From assembly GCA_946538445.1 (NCBI GenBank), contig CAMNGO010000094.1, positions 1 through 7,863 of the forward strand: a stretch of DNA of 7,863 bases, in the 5' to 3' direction. The DNA is from an uncultured Lachnospiraceae bacterium (GTDB lineage: Bacteria > Bacillota > Clostridia > Lachnospirales > Lachnospiraceae). A model generated the notes under the pieces. The model did not search any database. It had not been told where the DNA came from and saw nothing but the letters and a program-made list of their open reading frames with translations. This document shows positions 1 through 6,137 of this stretch, piece by piece (the stretch's first letter is position 1; every line of letters starts with the position of its first letter). A program made the position numbers and the translations under genes.

Positions 1-737
1 TTAAGGAATTATCCGTGGAGCCGGAGAAGATGGATCTTGACATCATCTATGAGGACCAGGATGTGATACTTGTCAACAAGCCCAAAGATCTTGTGGTACA
101 CCCGGCACCGGGACGTTATAGCGGCACCCTGGTGAACGGACTCTTATATCATTGTAAAGATCAGCTTTCCGGGATTAACGGGGTACTTCGCCCCGGCATC
201 GTTCATCGGATCGATAAAGATACCACCGGTCTGCTGGTGGTCTGCAAGACCGATATGGCTCACCGCTCCCTGGCAGAGCAGTTGAAAGAACATACCATTA
301 CCAGGAGATATGAGGCCATCATACATAATAATCTCCGGGAGGAGTCCGGAACTGTGGAAGGACCGATAGGAAGAGATCCCAGAGACAGGAAGAAGATGGC
401 TATCGAATACAAAAACGGAAAACCGGCGGTCACGCATTATAAAGTGCTGGATCATTTAAACCATCGGTTTAACTACATTCAGTGCAGGCTGGAGACCGGC
501 CGCACCCATCAGATCAGGGTACATATGGCCAGTATCGGACACCCTTTACTGGGAGATCCAGTCTATGGACCCTCAGGAAAAGCCTTTGCAGCTATGGCAA
601 CCCAAGGCCAGTGCCTGCATGCCAGAATCCTGGGTTTTGTGCATCCGAGAACCGGAGAGTATATGGAATTTGAAGCACCTTTACCGGAATATTTTACTGA
701 CCTGTTAAAGCGTCTGAAACCGAAAAGTACGGATTAG
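1..737 (+). CDS. rluD: RluD-family 23S rRNA pseudouridine synthase, 5' partial
   Basis: This enzyme isomerises specific uridines in large-subunit rRNA to pseudouridine in the cytoplasm. The frame is open from base 3 with no convincing start; a GTG at 15 has no ribosome binding site, so the gene begins upstream of the window. Numbering codons from base 3 gives 244 residues. The family signature HRIDKDTTGLLV lies at residues 68-79, with the catalytic aspartate at 71. VNKPKDLVVHPAPG (24-37), ETGRTHQIRVH (164-174) and the QCLHA element (203-207) are the other family blocks. Full-length RluD/RluC proteins have about 300 residues, with an N-terminal S4 RNA-binding domain, so roughly that domain is missing here. 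The RluA/RluC/RluD/YlyB group cannot be separated safely without the N-terminus; RluD-like is the best fit. The stop is TAG at 735-737 and no clear terminator follows. Confidence 0.9.
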   Translation, partial: KELSVEPEKMDLDIIYEDQDVILVNKPKDLVVHPAPGRYSGTLVNGLLYHCKDQLSGINGVLRPGIVHRIDKDTTGLLVVCKTDMAHRSLAEQLKEHTITRRYEAIIHNNLREESGTVEGPIGRDPRDRKKMAIEYKNGKPAVTHYKVLDHLNHRFNYIQCRLETGRTHQIRVHMASIGHPLLGDPVYGPSGKAFAAMATQGQCLHARILGFVHPRTGEYMEFEAPLPEYFTDLLKRLKPKSTD

Positions 738-757
738 GGCTTTGTGGAATCTTTTTC

Positions 758-786
758 TTTACAAAGACAGGAGAATATGATACACT
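758..786 (+). promoter_or_regulatory. Sigma-A promoter with extended -10, for rpsO
   Basis: The -35 box TTTACA (758-763, 5 of 6 to consensus) is followed by a 17-base spacer and TACACT (781-786, 4 of 6). A TGa directly before the -10 box (778-780) makes it an extended -10 promoter. Transcription would start near 792-794, giving a leader of about 88 bases before rpsO. The uppP promoter at 6041-6069 has the same boxes and spacing. The call rests on sequence match only. Confidence 0.6.
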
Positions 787-811
787 AGGTCAGGTGTCAA
801 GAAGACCAAGA

Positions 812-854
812 CCTTTACCAGGATATGGAGACTCCGACCTTATCTTCGTAAAGG
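812..854 (+). promoter_or_regulatory. Structured rpsO leader hairpin, candidate S15 autoregulatory site
   Basis: CCTTTAC (812-818) pairs perfectly with GTAAAGG (848-854). After a C-C mismatch (819/847) the helix continues with 820-825 against 841-846, and then a short GG/CC closure (827-828 with 838-839) around a 9-base loop. The inner helix contains a G-U pair (821/845) stacked on a G-C pair (822/844). A G-U/G-C step is part of the known S15 recognition site in 16S rRNA and in some rpsO leaders. Ribosomal protein S15 commonly represses its own mRNA, through leaders whose structures differ between phyla, so a regulatory role is plausible. The pairing is seen directly; S15 binding is inferred. 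There is no T-tract, so it is not a terminator. Confidence 0.45.
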
Positions 855-880
855 CGTATAAAAAACAGGAGGATGTAATA

Positions 881-1147
881 ATGATTACGAAAGAAATGAA
901 ACAGGAACTGATCGAAAAGTTCGGCAGAAGCGAGGGAGATACCGGTTCACCGGAAGTACAGGTTGCTATTCTCACCGCAAGAATCAATGATCTTCAGGAT
1001 CACTTTAAGGCAAATCCAAAGGATCATCATTCCAGAAGAGGTCTTTTAAAGATGGTTGGTCAGAGAAGAAACCTTCTTGCATACCTCAGAAATAAAGACA
1101 TCAATCGTTACAGAACATTGATCGAGCAGTTAGGATTAAGAAAATAA
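881..1147 (+). CDS. rpsO: 30S ribosomal protein S15
   Basis: S15 is a primary binder of the 16S rRNA central domain; it nucleates platform assembly of the small subunit and contributes to bridges with the 50S subunit. The 88-residue length matches the family. Family blocks visible are GDTGSPEVQVAILTARI (residues 20-36), the DHHSRRGLLKMVGQRR stretch (48-63), which contacts rRNA, and the LLAYLR segment just after it. The ATG at 881 is chosen because AGGAGG (867-872) lies 8 bases upstream and the protein then has the canonical MITKE-type start. A longer in-frame opening from a GTG at 794 would run through the leader and has no ribosome binding site. The gene has its own promoter upstream and a strong terminator downstream, so it is probably a largely monocistronic unit. 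Confidence 0.98.
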   Translation: MITKEMKQELIEKFGRSEGDTGSPEVQVAILTARINDLQDHFKANPKDHHSRRGLLKMVGQRRNLLAYLRNKDINRYRTLIEQLGLRK

Positions 1148-1166
1148 TCACCTAAGTAGCCGGTTT

Positions 1167-1201
1167 AGAGGATGCATGTTTATGCGTCCTCTTTCTTTTT
1201 T
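1167..1201 (+). terminator. Intrinsic terminator after rpsO
   Basis: AGAGGATGCAT (1167-1177) pairs with ATGCGTCCTCT (1182-1192) as an 11-bp stem with a single T-G wobble and a GTTT loop. A T-rich tract (1192-1201, interrupted by one C) follows immediately. This is a textbook Rho-independent terminator ending rpsO transcription 20 bases after the stop codon. Confidence 0.92.
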
Positions 1202-1239
1202 CCAAATGTGGGGGTAAAACCATAATAGGAGGAACCATT

Positions 1240-1896
1240 ATGCGTAAAATAATCAGGATAGTTATCATCGCTTTGCTGGTAGTTCTTATCATTTTAGGTG
1301 GATTCCAGTGGAAAAACTACCATGAGAAAAGCCAGATCCGGGAAAACGCACTTTTATATTTTAAGGAGAAGGATTATGAGAAAGCGGTTTCTTATCTGGA
1401 GAAGGGTTTGAAACAGATCTCGGTATTCGGAGATGATATGGACGAAGATATGTCCTGCTATCTGGCAGAGAGCTATTATCAGCTGGGGGACTACGAGAAA
1501 TCCCTGAAGATCTATGACGAACTGCTGGATAAACACCCTGAAGAACAGAAATACTTTATGCTAAAGGCGGAGAACCTCATTGCCATGGATAATATGGAGG
1601 ATGCCATCAAGCTTTATGAAGAAGGATGGGACAAGACCAAAAACAGTATTTTCCTGCGTGAAATCTGCGATTGCTATCTCGAAAAGAAAAAATATAAGAA
1701 GGCGCTGAAATATGCAAAACAGGGAGTGAATCTGGAAGGAGAAGAGTCCCGGGAGTTTCTTTTTAAAGAAATCGTAATCTACGAAAAAAGTAATGATTAT
1801 CAATCTGCATATGATACAGCCCTGGAATATAACAAACGTTATCCCGAGGATGAAAAGGGTCAAAAAGAGCTGAAGTTTCTGGAGACTAGGATTTGA
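1240..1896 (+). CDS. Membrane-anchored tetratricopeptide repeat protein, function unknown
   Basis: The 218-residue protein starts with a basic tip (MRKIIR) and a hydrophobic segment (about residues 7-22). There is no lipobox cysteine, so it is likely an uncleaved signal anchor. The rest is a helical solenoid of about five TPR-like units: 34-63 (ALLYFKEKDYEKAVSYLEKG), 71-104, 105-136, 137-168 and 171-204. The unit 71-104 is the clearest, with AESYYQLGDYEKSLKIY. TPR domains bind proteins or peptides, so this is probably a scaffold at the membrane; the positive N-terminal tip suggests the repeats face outward, but this is weak inference. The ATG has AGGAGG (1227-1232) 7 bases upstream. Only 38 bases separate it from the rpsO terminator and I see no good promoter there, so expression may depend on readthrough. 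I do not recognise a named family. Its final codon and stop overlap the next promoter. Confidence 0.85.
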   Translation: MRKIIRIVIIALLVVLIILGGFQWKNYHEKSQIRENALLYFKEKDYEKAVSYLEKGLKQISVFGDDMDEDMSCYLAESYYQLGDYEKSLKIYDELLDKHPEEQKYFMLKAENLIAMDNMEDAIKLYEEGWDKTKNSIFLREICDCYLEKKKYKKALKYAKQGVNLEGEESREFLFKEIVIYEKSNDYQSAYDTALEYNKRYPEDEKGQKELKFLETRI

Positions 1897-1921
1897 CACT
1901 ACTTATAATCAATGTTAAAAT
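1893..1921 (+). promoter_or_regulatory. Strong sigma-A promoter for ptsHI
   Basis: A perfect -35 box TTGACA (1893-1898) overlaps the TGA stop of the TPR gene. After exactly 17 bases comes TAAAAT (1916-1921, 5 of 6), preceded by an extended -10 TGt (1913-1915). Transcription should start near 1928 and give an AT-rich leader of about 59 bases before ptsH. I see no obvious catabolite-response operator in the leader. Confidence 0.75.
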
Positions 1922-1986
1922 AAATAAAAATTAACTGTAACTTAGGAGATTAATGTAGCGTATTTTTTATGTAAAGGAGAACGATT

Positions 1987-2250
1987 ATGGTATCACAAAA
2001 AATCACAATCACGAACCCACAGGGACTTCATATGAGACCGGCAGGCGTTTTTGCCAAAGGTATGGCAGCATTTGCTTCCGACATCAAGATTAACTTCAAC
2101 GGCAAAGAGACCAACGGAAAGAGTTTGTTAAATATCATCGGTGCCGGAATTAAATGTGGTTCCGAGATTGAACTTGTATGTGATGGACCGGATGAAGAGG
2201 AAGCATTAAAGACCGCAATCGAAATGATCGAATCCGGATTAGGTGAGTAA
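1987..2250 (+). CDS. ptsH: Phosphocarrier protein HPr of the PTS
   Basis: HPr takes a phosphoryl group from Enzyme I and passes it to the EIIA domains of sugar-specific permeases in the cytoplasm. At 87 residues it has the family's usual length. The active-site histidine is His15 in GLHMRPAG (13-20). Ser46 lies in GKSLLNIIG (44-52), the regulatory site phosphorylated by HPr kinase/phosphorylase in low-GC Gram-positive bacteria, where HPr-Ser-P acts with CcpA in catabolite repression. Having both residues argues for HPr rather than the Crh paralogue, which lacks His15. The ATG has AAGGAGA (1974-1980) 6 bases upstream. It heads the ptsHI unit behind a near-consensus promoter and is followed by a long stem-loop before ptsI. 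Confidence 0.97.
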   Translation: MVSQKITITNPQGLHMRPAGVFAKGMAAFASDIKINFNGKETNGKSLLNIIGAGIKCGSEIELVCDGPDEEEALKTAIEMIESGLGE

Positions 2251-2262
2251 GATAACGTTTTC

Positions 2263-2300
2263 AATTATGTCAAAACTGTCTCGGCAGTTTTGACATAATT
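2263..2300 (+). repeat. Perfect 16-bp inverted repeat (stem-loop) between ptsH and ptsI
   Basis: AATTATGTCAAAACTG (2263-2278) is exactly repeated in inverse orientation as CAGTTTTGACATAATT (2285-2300) around the loop TCTCGG. No T-tract follows on either strand, so it does not look like an intrinsic terminator. It begins 12 bases after the ptsH stop and ends 48 bases before ptsI. Plausible roles are stabilising or processing the mRNA so that HPr and Enzyme I are made in different amounts. A second GTCAAA at 2302-2307 could compete for the TTTGAC in the 3' arm (2289-2294). Confidence 0.85.
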
Positions 2301-2348
2301 AGTCAAAGGGGAGTTTGGAAACCCATATAAGGGCTTAGGGGTGATATT

Positions 2349-4055
2349 ATGTATAAAGGTATTGGTGCATCTGCAGGAATCGGTATCGGTTCTGTTATAA
2401 TTGTGAAGGAACCTTCTCTCGACTATGAGAAGAAGCCCGTGACTGATACTGCTGCGGAGACCGCACGTTTTCAGTCTGCCTTGGATGAATGCGTAGCGAA
2501 GACGACTGCCATGGCAGAAGATATGAAGACAAGGGTAGGGGAGAAGGAAGCAGAGATTCTGGAAGGACATATCTTACTTCTTATGGACCCTGAACTTACA
2601 GGTCAGATCGAATCCAAGATTAAAGATGAAAAGAGCTGTGCAGAAGCAGCTGTGGAGGAAACCTGTGATTTTTATGCGGCTATGTTTGCTTCACTGGACG
2701 ATGAGCTCTTCCAGCAGAGAGCAACAGATGTCTGTGACATCAAGACCAGGCTGATCAAAATCCTCCTTGGAGTGGAAGATGTGGATCTGGCAAATGTGCC
2801 TGAGGGAACCATACTCGTAGCAGAAGATCTGACACCGTCCATGACAGCCGGCATCAACCCTGCAAACGTTGTAGGTATTCTTACTGAGATCGGCGGAAAG
2901 ACTTCCCACTCTGCGATTCTGGCAAGAGCATTGGAGATACCGGCGGTACTTAGCATCGAAGGCATCGTATCCAAGCTGGAGAACGGCCAGAGTGTGGTGC
3001 TGGATGGAAAAACGGGAGAAGTCTATGCAGATCCGGACGCAGACGTGCTTGAGGAGTACAAGGCAAAACGTGCCGCTTTCCTTGAGGCTAAGGCTGCCCT
3101 TAAATTATTTGTCGGCAAACCCACGGAGACGGCAGACGGCGTGAAAGTGCAGCTGTGTGCCAACATCGGGAAAGCCGAGGATGCTACAAAAGTAATCGAA
3201 TGTGACGGCGAAGGAATCGGACTCTTCCGTACGGAATTCCTCTTTATGGACCGTCCACAGGTTCCTACGGAAGACGAGCAGTTTGAGGCTTACAAGAAGG
3301 TAGCTCAGTTGCTGGAAGGGAAACCGGTTATTATCCGTACTTTGGATATCGGCGGGGACAAAGAGATTCCTTATCTCGGCCTTGGTAAAGAGGAGAATCC
3401 TTTCCTTGGCTTCCGTGCGGTTCGTCTTTGCTTACAGAGACCGGACCTTTATCGCCCTCAGCTCCGTGCGCTTCTTCGCGCCAGTGCATTTGGCGATATC
3501 ATGATCATGGTTCCGATGATCTGCTGCGTGGATGAGTTCCGTCAGGTGAAGGCTCTCATTACAGAGCTTATGGCAGATCTGGATGCCAATGGAATCCCAT
3601 ATAACAAAGATATCAAGGTTGGTATCATGGTGGAGACACCTGCAGCAAGCGTTATGGCAGATGTTTTTGCCAAGGAAGTTGACTTCTTCAGTATCGGTAC
3701 CAACGATCTTACCGGTTATACTATGGCAGCTGACAGAGGAAATCCTGATGTTGCCTACCTGTACTCTACTTATGATCCGGCAGTGCTTCGCTCCATCAGA
3801 AATGTTATCACAGCAGCGAATGATGCAGGTATCCTTGTAGGTATGTGCGGGGAAGCTGCAGCGGATCCATTGCTTACTCCATTGTTGATTTCCTTCGGAC
3901 TGGAGGAATTCAGCGTGAGTGCAACTTCTATCCTGAAGACCAGAAAGGGTATCTCTTCCTGGACGAAGGCTGAGGCAGATGAGGTTGCAGCTAAAGCTAT
4001 GGCCATGGCAACAGAGAAAGAGATCAGAGCTTATCTTGAGTCTATTGCAAGATAG
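2349..4055 (+). CDS. ptsI: PTS Enzyme I (phosphoenolpyruvate-protein phosphotransferase)
   Basis: Enzyme I autophosphorylates from PEP and transfers the phosphate to His15 of HPr, the first step of the sugar phosphotransferase system. The 568 residues match the family (about 570-575). The N-terminal HPr-binding helical part is followed by the phosphohistidine domain, with GGKTSHSAILAR (182-193) and active His187. The C-terminal PEP-binding barrel shows GLFRTEFLFM (291-300, Arg294), RTLDIGGDKEIPY (330-342), NPFLGFRAVR (350-359), GIMVETPAA (425-433, Glu429), FFSIGTNDLTGYTMAADRGN (446-465) and GMCGE (498-502) with the catalytic Cys500. One oddity is Gly456, where E. coli and B. subtilis Enzyme I have Gln in DL(T/I)QY. 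The ATG at 2349 has AGGGGTGAT (2337-2345) upstream. It is co-transcribed with ptsH and closed by the terminator at 4104-4136. Confidence 0.97.
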   Translation: MYKGIGASAGIGIGSVIIVKEPSLDYEKKPVTDTAAETARFQSALDECVAKTTAMAEDMKTRVGEKEAEILEGHILLLMDPELTGQIESKIKDEKSCAEAAVEETCDFYAAMFASLDDELFQQRATDVCDIKTRLIKILLGVEDVDLANVPEGTILVAEDLTPSMTAGINPANVVGILTEIGGKTSHSAILARALEIPAVLSIEGIVSKLENGQSVVLDGKTGEVYADPDADVLEEYKAKRAAFLEAKAALKLFVGKPTETADGVKVQLCANIGKAEDATKVIECDGEGIGLFRTEFLFMDRPQVPTEDEQFEAYKKVAQLLEGKPVIIRTLDIGGDKEIPYLGLGKEENPFLGFRAVRLCLQRPDLYRPQLRALLRASAFGDIMIMVPMICCVDEFRQVKALITELMADLDANGIPYNKDIKVGIMVETPAASVMADVFAKEVDFFSIGTNDLTGYTMAADRGNPDVAYLYSTYDPAVLRSIRNVITAANDAGILVGMCGEAAADPLLTPLLISFGLEEFSVSATSILKTRKGISSWTKAEADEVAAKAMAMATEKEIRAYLESIAR

Positions 4056-4103
4056 TGTATGAATATATAATAATTATTGAATGAAATAATTACTTCAAAA
4101 GAT

Positions 4104-4136
4104 AAGAGTGTTGGATAACGACACTCTTTTTCTTTT
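4104..4136 (+). terminator. Intrinsic terminator after ptsI
   Basis: AAGAGTGTTG (4104-4113) pairs with CGACACTCTT (4119-4128) over 10 bp with one T-G wobble around a 5-base loop. A T-rich tract runs to 4136, broken by one C. A-rich sequence before the stem (4097-4102) can partly pair with this tract, extending the helix. It should end the ptsHI transcript about 50 bases after ptsI. Confidence 0.9.
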
Positions 4137-4138
4137 GA

Positions 4139-4153
4139 CGGGAGTTTTTCCCG
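4139..4153 (+). promoter_or_regulatory. Small hairpin holding the helicase ribosome binding site
   Basis: CGGGA (4139-4143) pairs with TCCCG (4149-4153) around a GTTTT loop, and the stem ends at the base just before the ATG at 4154. The only reasonable Shine-Dalgarno sequence, GGGAG (4140-4144), lies almost wholly in the 5' arm, so folding would hide it from the ribosome. The pairing is seen directly; an effect on translation is inferred. Confidence 0.5.
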
Positions 4154-6037
4154 ATGAAACGGAAAGGATTGATATCTTTGATACTTGATGATACTTTTAG
4201 TCAGGAACAGAAGGATGCCATATGTCATGGGGACGGACCGGCCATGGTTCTCGCAGGACCGGGATCGGGGAAAACTCTTGTCATAACCTCCCGCGTCAGA
4301 TGGCTGATCGAACAAAAGAAGATTCATCCCTCCGGGATACTTGTTATCACATTTACAAGAAACGCAGCGGAAGAAATGAAAAAGCGCTTTCAGAAATTTG
4401 AAGGGATGGAGAAGGCACCGGTCTGTTTTGGGACTTTTCATTCCGTTTTCTTCATGATGCTGCGTCACGCATATCATTACAGCAGCGATAATATTATCCG
4501 GGAATATGATCGGCGGGCCTGTCTCAAAGGAATCGTGGAAGAAATGGAGCTTGAGATCGAGGACGAGAATGAATTCTATACAGGAATCCTGAATGAGATC
4601 AGCTATGTGAAAGGGGAGATGATGTCTCTGTCCCTGTATCACAGTAATAATCTTGCCGATGATCTCTTCCGGAAAATATATGAAGATTACGAGAAGAAAC
4701 TCAGAGCCGGCGGATATCTGGACTTTGATGATATGCTTGTGTTCTGCCATGAGCTGTTGAGGCAAAGACCGGATATCCTGAAAATGTGGCAGGATCGCTT
4801 TCCATATATTCTGATCGATGAGTTTCAGGATATCAACCGGGTCCAGTATGAAATCGTGAAGATGCTGTCAGGGAAGAGGAAAAATCTTTTTGTGGTGGGA
4901 GACGATGATCAATCTATCTATCGTTTCCGGGGTTCCAGACCGGAGATTATGCTGGGATTTGAAAAAGATTTTCAGGGAACGAGAACATTTCTGCTGAATA
5001 CAAATTACAGAAGTACGGAAGAAATCGTGGTAAGTGCGGAACGCCTTATCCTTCACAATAAAAAAAGATTTGAAAAGAACATGAAGTCCGCCAGAGGCAG
5101 CAAAGTTCCTGTGGTATACCGGAACATGGAGAATGTATCTGCGGAATTCAACGACATCATCGGCGGGATCCTGTTCTATTCCGGCAAGGGCATCTCCTTT
5201 GAAGATATGGCTGTGATTTTCCGGACCAACACGCAGCCAAGGTTGCTGGTGGGACGCCTCATGGAGTATAATATACCCTTTCAGATGAGGGATCTTATTC
5301 CCAACATTTTCGAGCATTGGATCGCCAAAAATGTGATCTCTTACCTGAAACTGGCTCAGGGCTACAGGGACCGTTCCCTTTTTCTTTCTGTCATGAACCG
5401 CCCGAAACGTTATATTTCCAGAAGTATGCTGAGTGAAAGCCCGGTGGATTTCTGTCAGCTGAGGCGACGCTGCAGTGGGAAAAAATGGCTCCTTGAGAAG
5501 ATAAACAAGATGGAGATGGACCTTAATAACATGGGCAGCAAAAACCCTTATGATGCCATCAGCTATCTGAGAAAATCCGTGGGATATGAAGAATATCTGG
5601 AGGAATATGCGGGCTTTCGCAGGATGAACCCGGAAGATCTGAAAGAAATGCTGGATCAGATCCAGGAGACAGCCAAGGGATATGATACTTTTGAACAATG
5701 GTTCCAATCGATTGAGGAGTACGGAGAAGAACTGAAGAAACAGACAGCTGCCGGAACCAGGAGAAATCAGAAGGGAGTTACTCTGACAACCATGCACAGC
5801 TCCAAGGGGCTGGAGTATGAAGTGGTTTTTATCATAGACAGTAACGAGGGGATCTGCCCCCATAAAAAGGCGGTTAAAGAAGCGGACCTGGAGGAGGAGA
5901 GAAGACTGTATTATGTGGCTATGACCCGGGCCAAAACATATCTGTTTCTCTATTCCGTCAAAGAGCTGTTTCAGAAAAAAACCAGCCCATCCCGATATAT
6001 TAATGAAGTTCGATATGATCAGAGCCCGTCAGAGTAG
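4154..6037 (+). CDS. UvrD/PcrA-like superfamily 1 ATP-dependent DNA helicase
   Basis: SF1A helicases unwind DNA 3' to 5' using ATP and act in repair, replication restart and removal of RecA or RNA polymerase. All core motifs are present in the 627 residues: Q motif FSQEQKDAI (15-23), Walker A AGPGSGKT (34-41), Ia ITFTRNAAEEM (65-75), Ib GTFHS (93-97), II DEFQD (222-226), III VGDDDQSIYRFRG (248-260), IV LNTNYRST (281-288), V TLTTMHSSKGLEYEVVFI (543-560) and VI EERRLYYVAMTRAK (581-594). Only 33 residues follow motif VI, against about 110-120 in PcrA/UvrD, so the C-terminal region is absent. The gap between motifs IV and V (about 255 residues) leaves room for a normal 2B domain. It therefore looks like a PcrA-related paralogue rather than PcrA itself. 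The ATG is chosen because it keeps the Q motif. The gene sits between a terminator and a new promoter, apparently alone. Confidence 0.92.
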   Translation: MKRKGLISLILDDTFSQEQKDAICHGDGPAMVLAGPGSGKTLVITSRVRWLIEQKKIHPSGILVITFTRNAAEEMKKRFQKFEGMEKAPVCFGTFHSVFFMMLRHAYHYSSDNIIREYDRRACLKGIVEEMELEIEDENEFYTGILNEISYVKGEMMSLSLYHSNNLADDLFRKIYEDYEKKLRAGGYLDFDDMLVFCHELLRQRPDILKMWQDRFPYILIDEFQDINRVQYEIVKMLSGKRKNLFVVGDDDQSIYRFRGSRPEIMLGFEKDFQGTRTFLLNTNYRSTEEIVVSAERLILHNKKRFEKNMKSARGSKVPVVYRNMENVSAEFNDIIGGILFYSGKGISFEDMAVIFRTNTQPRLLVGRLMEYNIPFQMRDLIPNIFEHWIAKNVISYLKLAQGYRDRSLFLSVMNRPKRYISRSMLSESPVDFCQLRRRCSGKKWLLEKINKMEMDLNNMGSKNPYDAISYLRKSVGYEEYLEEYAGFRRMNPEDLKEMLDQIQETAKGYDTFEQWFQSIEEYGEELKKQTAAGTRRNQKGVTLTTMHSSKGLEYEVVFIIDSNEGICPHKKAVKEADLEEERRLYYVAMTRAKTYLFLYSVKELFQKKTSPSRYINEVRYDQSPSE

Positions 6038-6040
6038 ACT

Positions 6041-6069
6041 TTTACAGCAAAGGGTTTCTATGATACAAT
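6041..6069 (+). promoter_or_regulatory. Sigma-A promoter with extended -10, for uppP-mnmM-pyrK
   Basis: TTTACA (6041-6046, 5 of 6), a 17-base spacer and TACAAT (6064-6069, 5 of 6), with TGa directly before the -10 box (6061-6063). It starts 4 bases after the helicase stop codon. Transcription would begin near 6076, leaving a leader of about 60 bases before uppP. Confidence 0.7.
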
Positions 6070-6137
6070 AAAATGAGCAATAATATCAAATAGTTGCGAT
6101 GCAATATGAAAAAGGATAAAAATAGGGAGAAACGGAT

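Noticed and set aside
740..766. CTTTGT/ACAAAG inverted repeat after rluD as a terminator
   Set aside because: Only 6 weak base pairs with a 15-base loop and no T-tract after the stem; it overlaps the rpsO -35 box and is probably chance.
794..880. Longer N-terminus for rpsO from a GTG at 794
   Set aside because: It would add 29 residues not found in S15, has no ribosome binding site and runs through the structured leader; the ATG at 881 has an ideal AGGAGG.
2263..2300. Inverted repeat as a miniature transposable element
   Set aside because: It is only 38 bases long, with no flanking target duplication and no second copy in the window; a functional mRNA stem-loop fits better.
2290..2331. Separate ptsI promoter using TTGACA at 2290-2295
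   Set aside because: The nearest good -10 (TATAAG, 2326-2331) is 30 bases away, far beyond the usual 17, and the TTGACA is simply part of the inverted repeat.
4071..4092. TAATTATT/AATAATTA hairpin after ptsI
   Set aside because: It is made only of A-T pairs in very AT-rich sequence, so it is weakly stable and likely chance; the real terminator is just downstream.
4169..4197. Promoter-like TTGATA, 17 bases, TACTTT inside the helicase start
   Set aside because: Transcription from it would start inside the gene, and the next in-frame start (ATG at 4244) would lose the Q motif needed for ATP binding.
4031..4765. Minus-strand open frame of 244 codons
   Set aside because: It is antisense to the helicase start and the ptsI terminator, with no family resemblance; a gene would not be expected to run through that terminator hairpin.
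4868..5863. Long open frame on the minus strand (331 codons)
   Set aside because: It lies wholly inside the helicase gene, antisense to the conserved motifs, shows no recognisable domain, and is explained by codon bias of the real gene.
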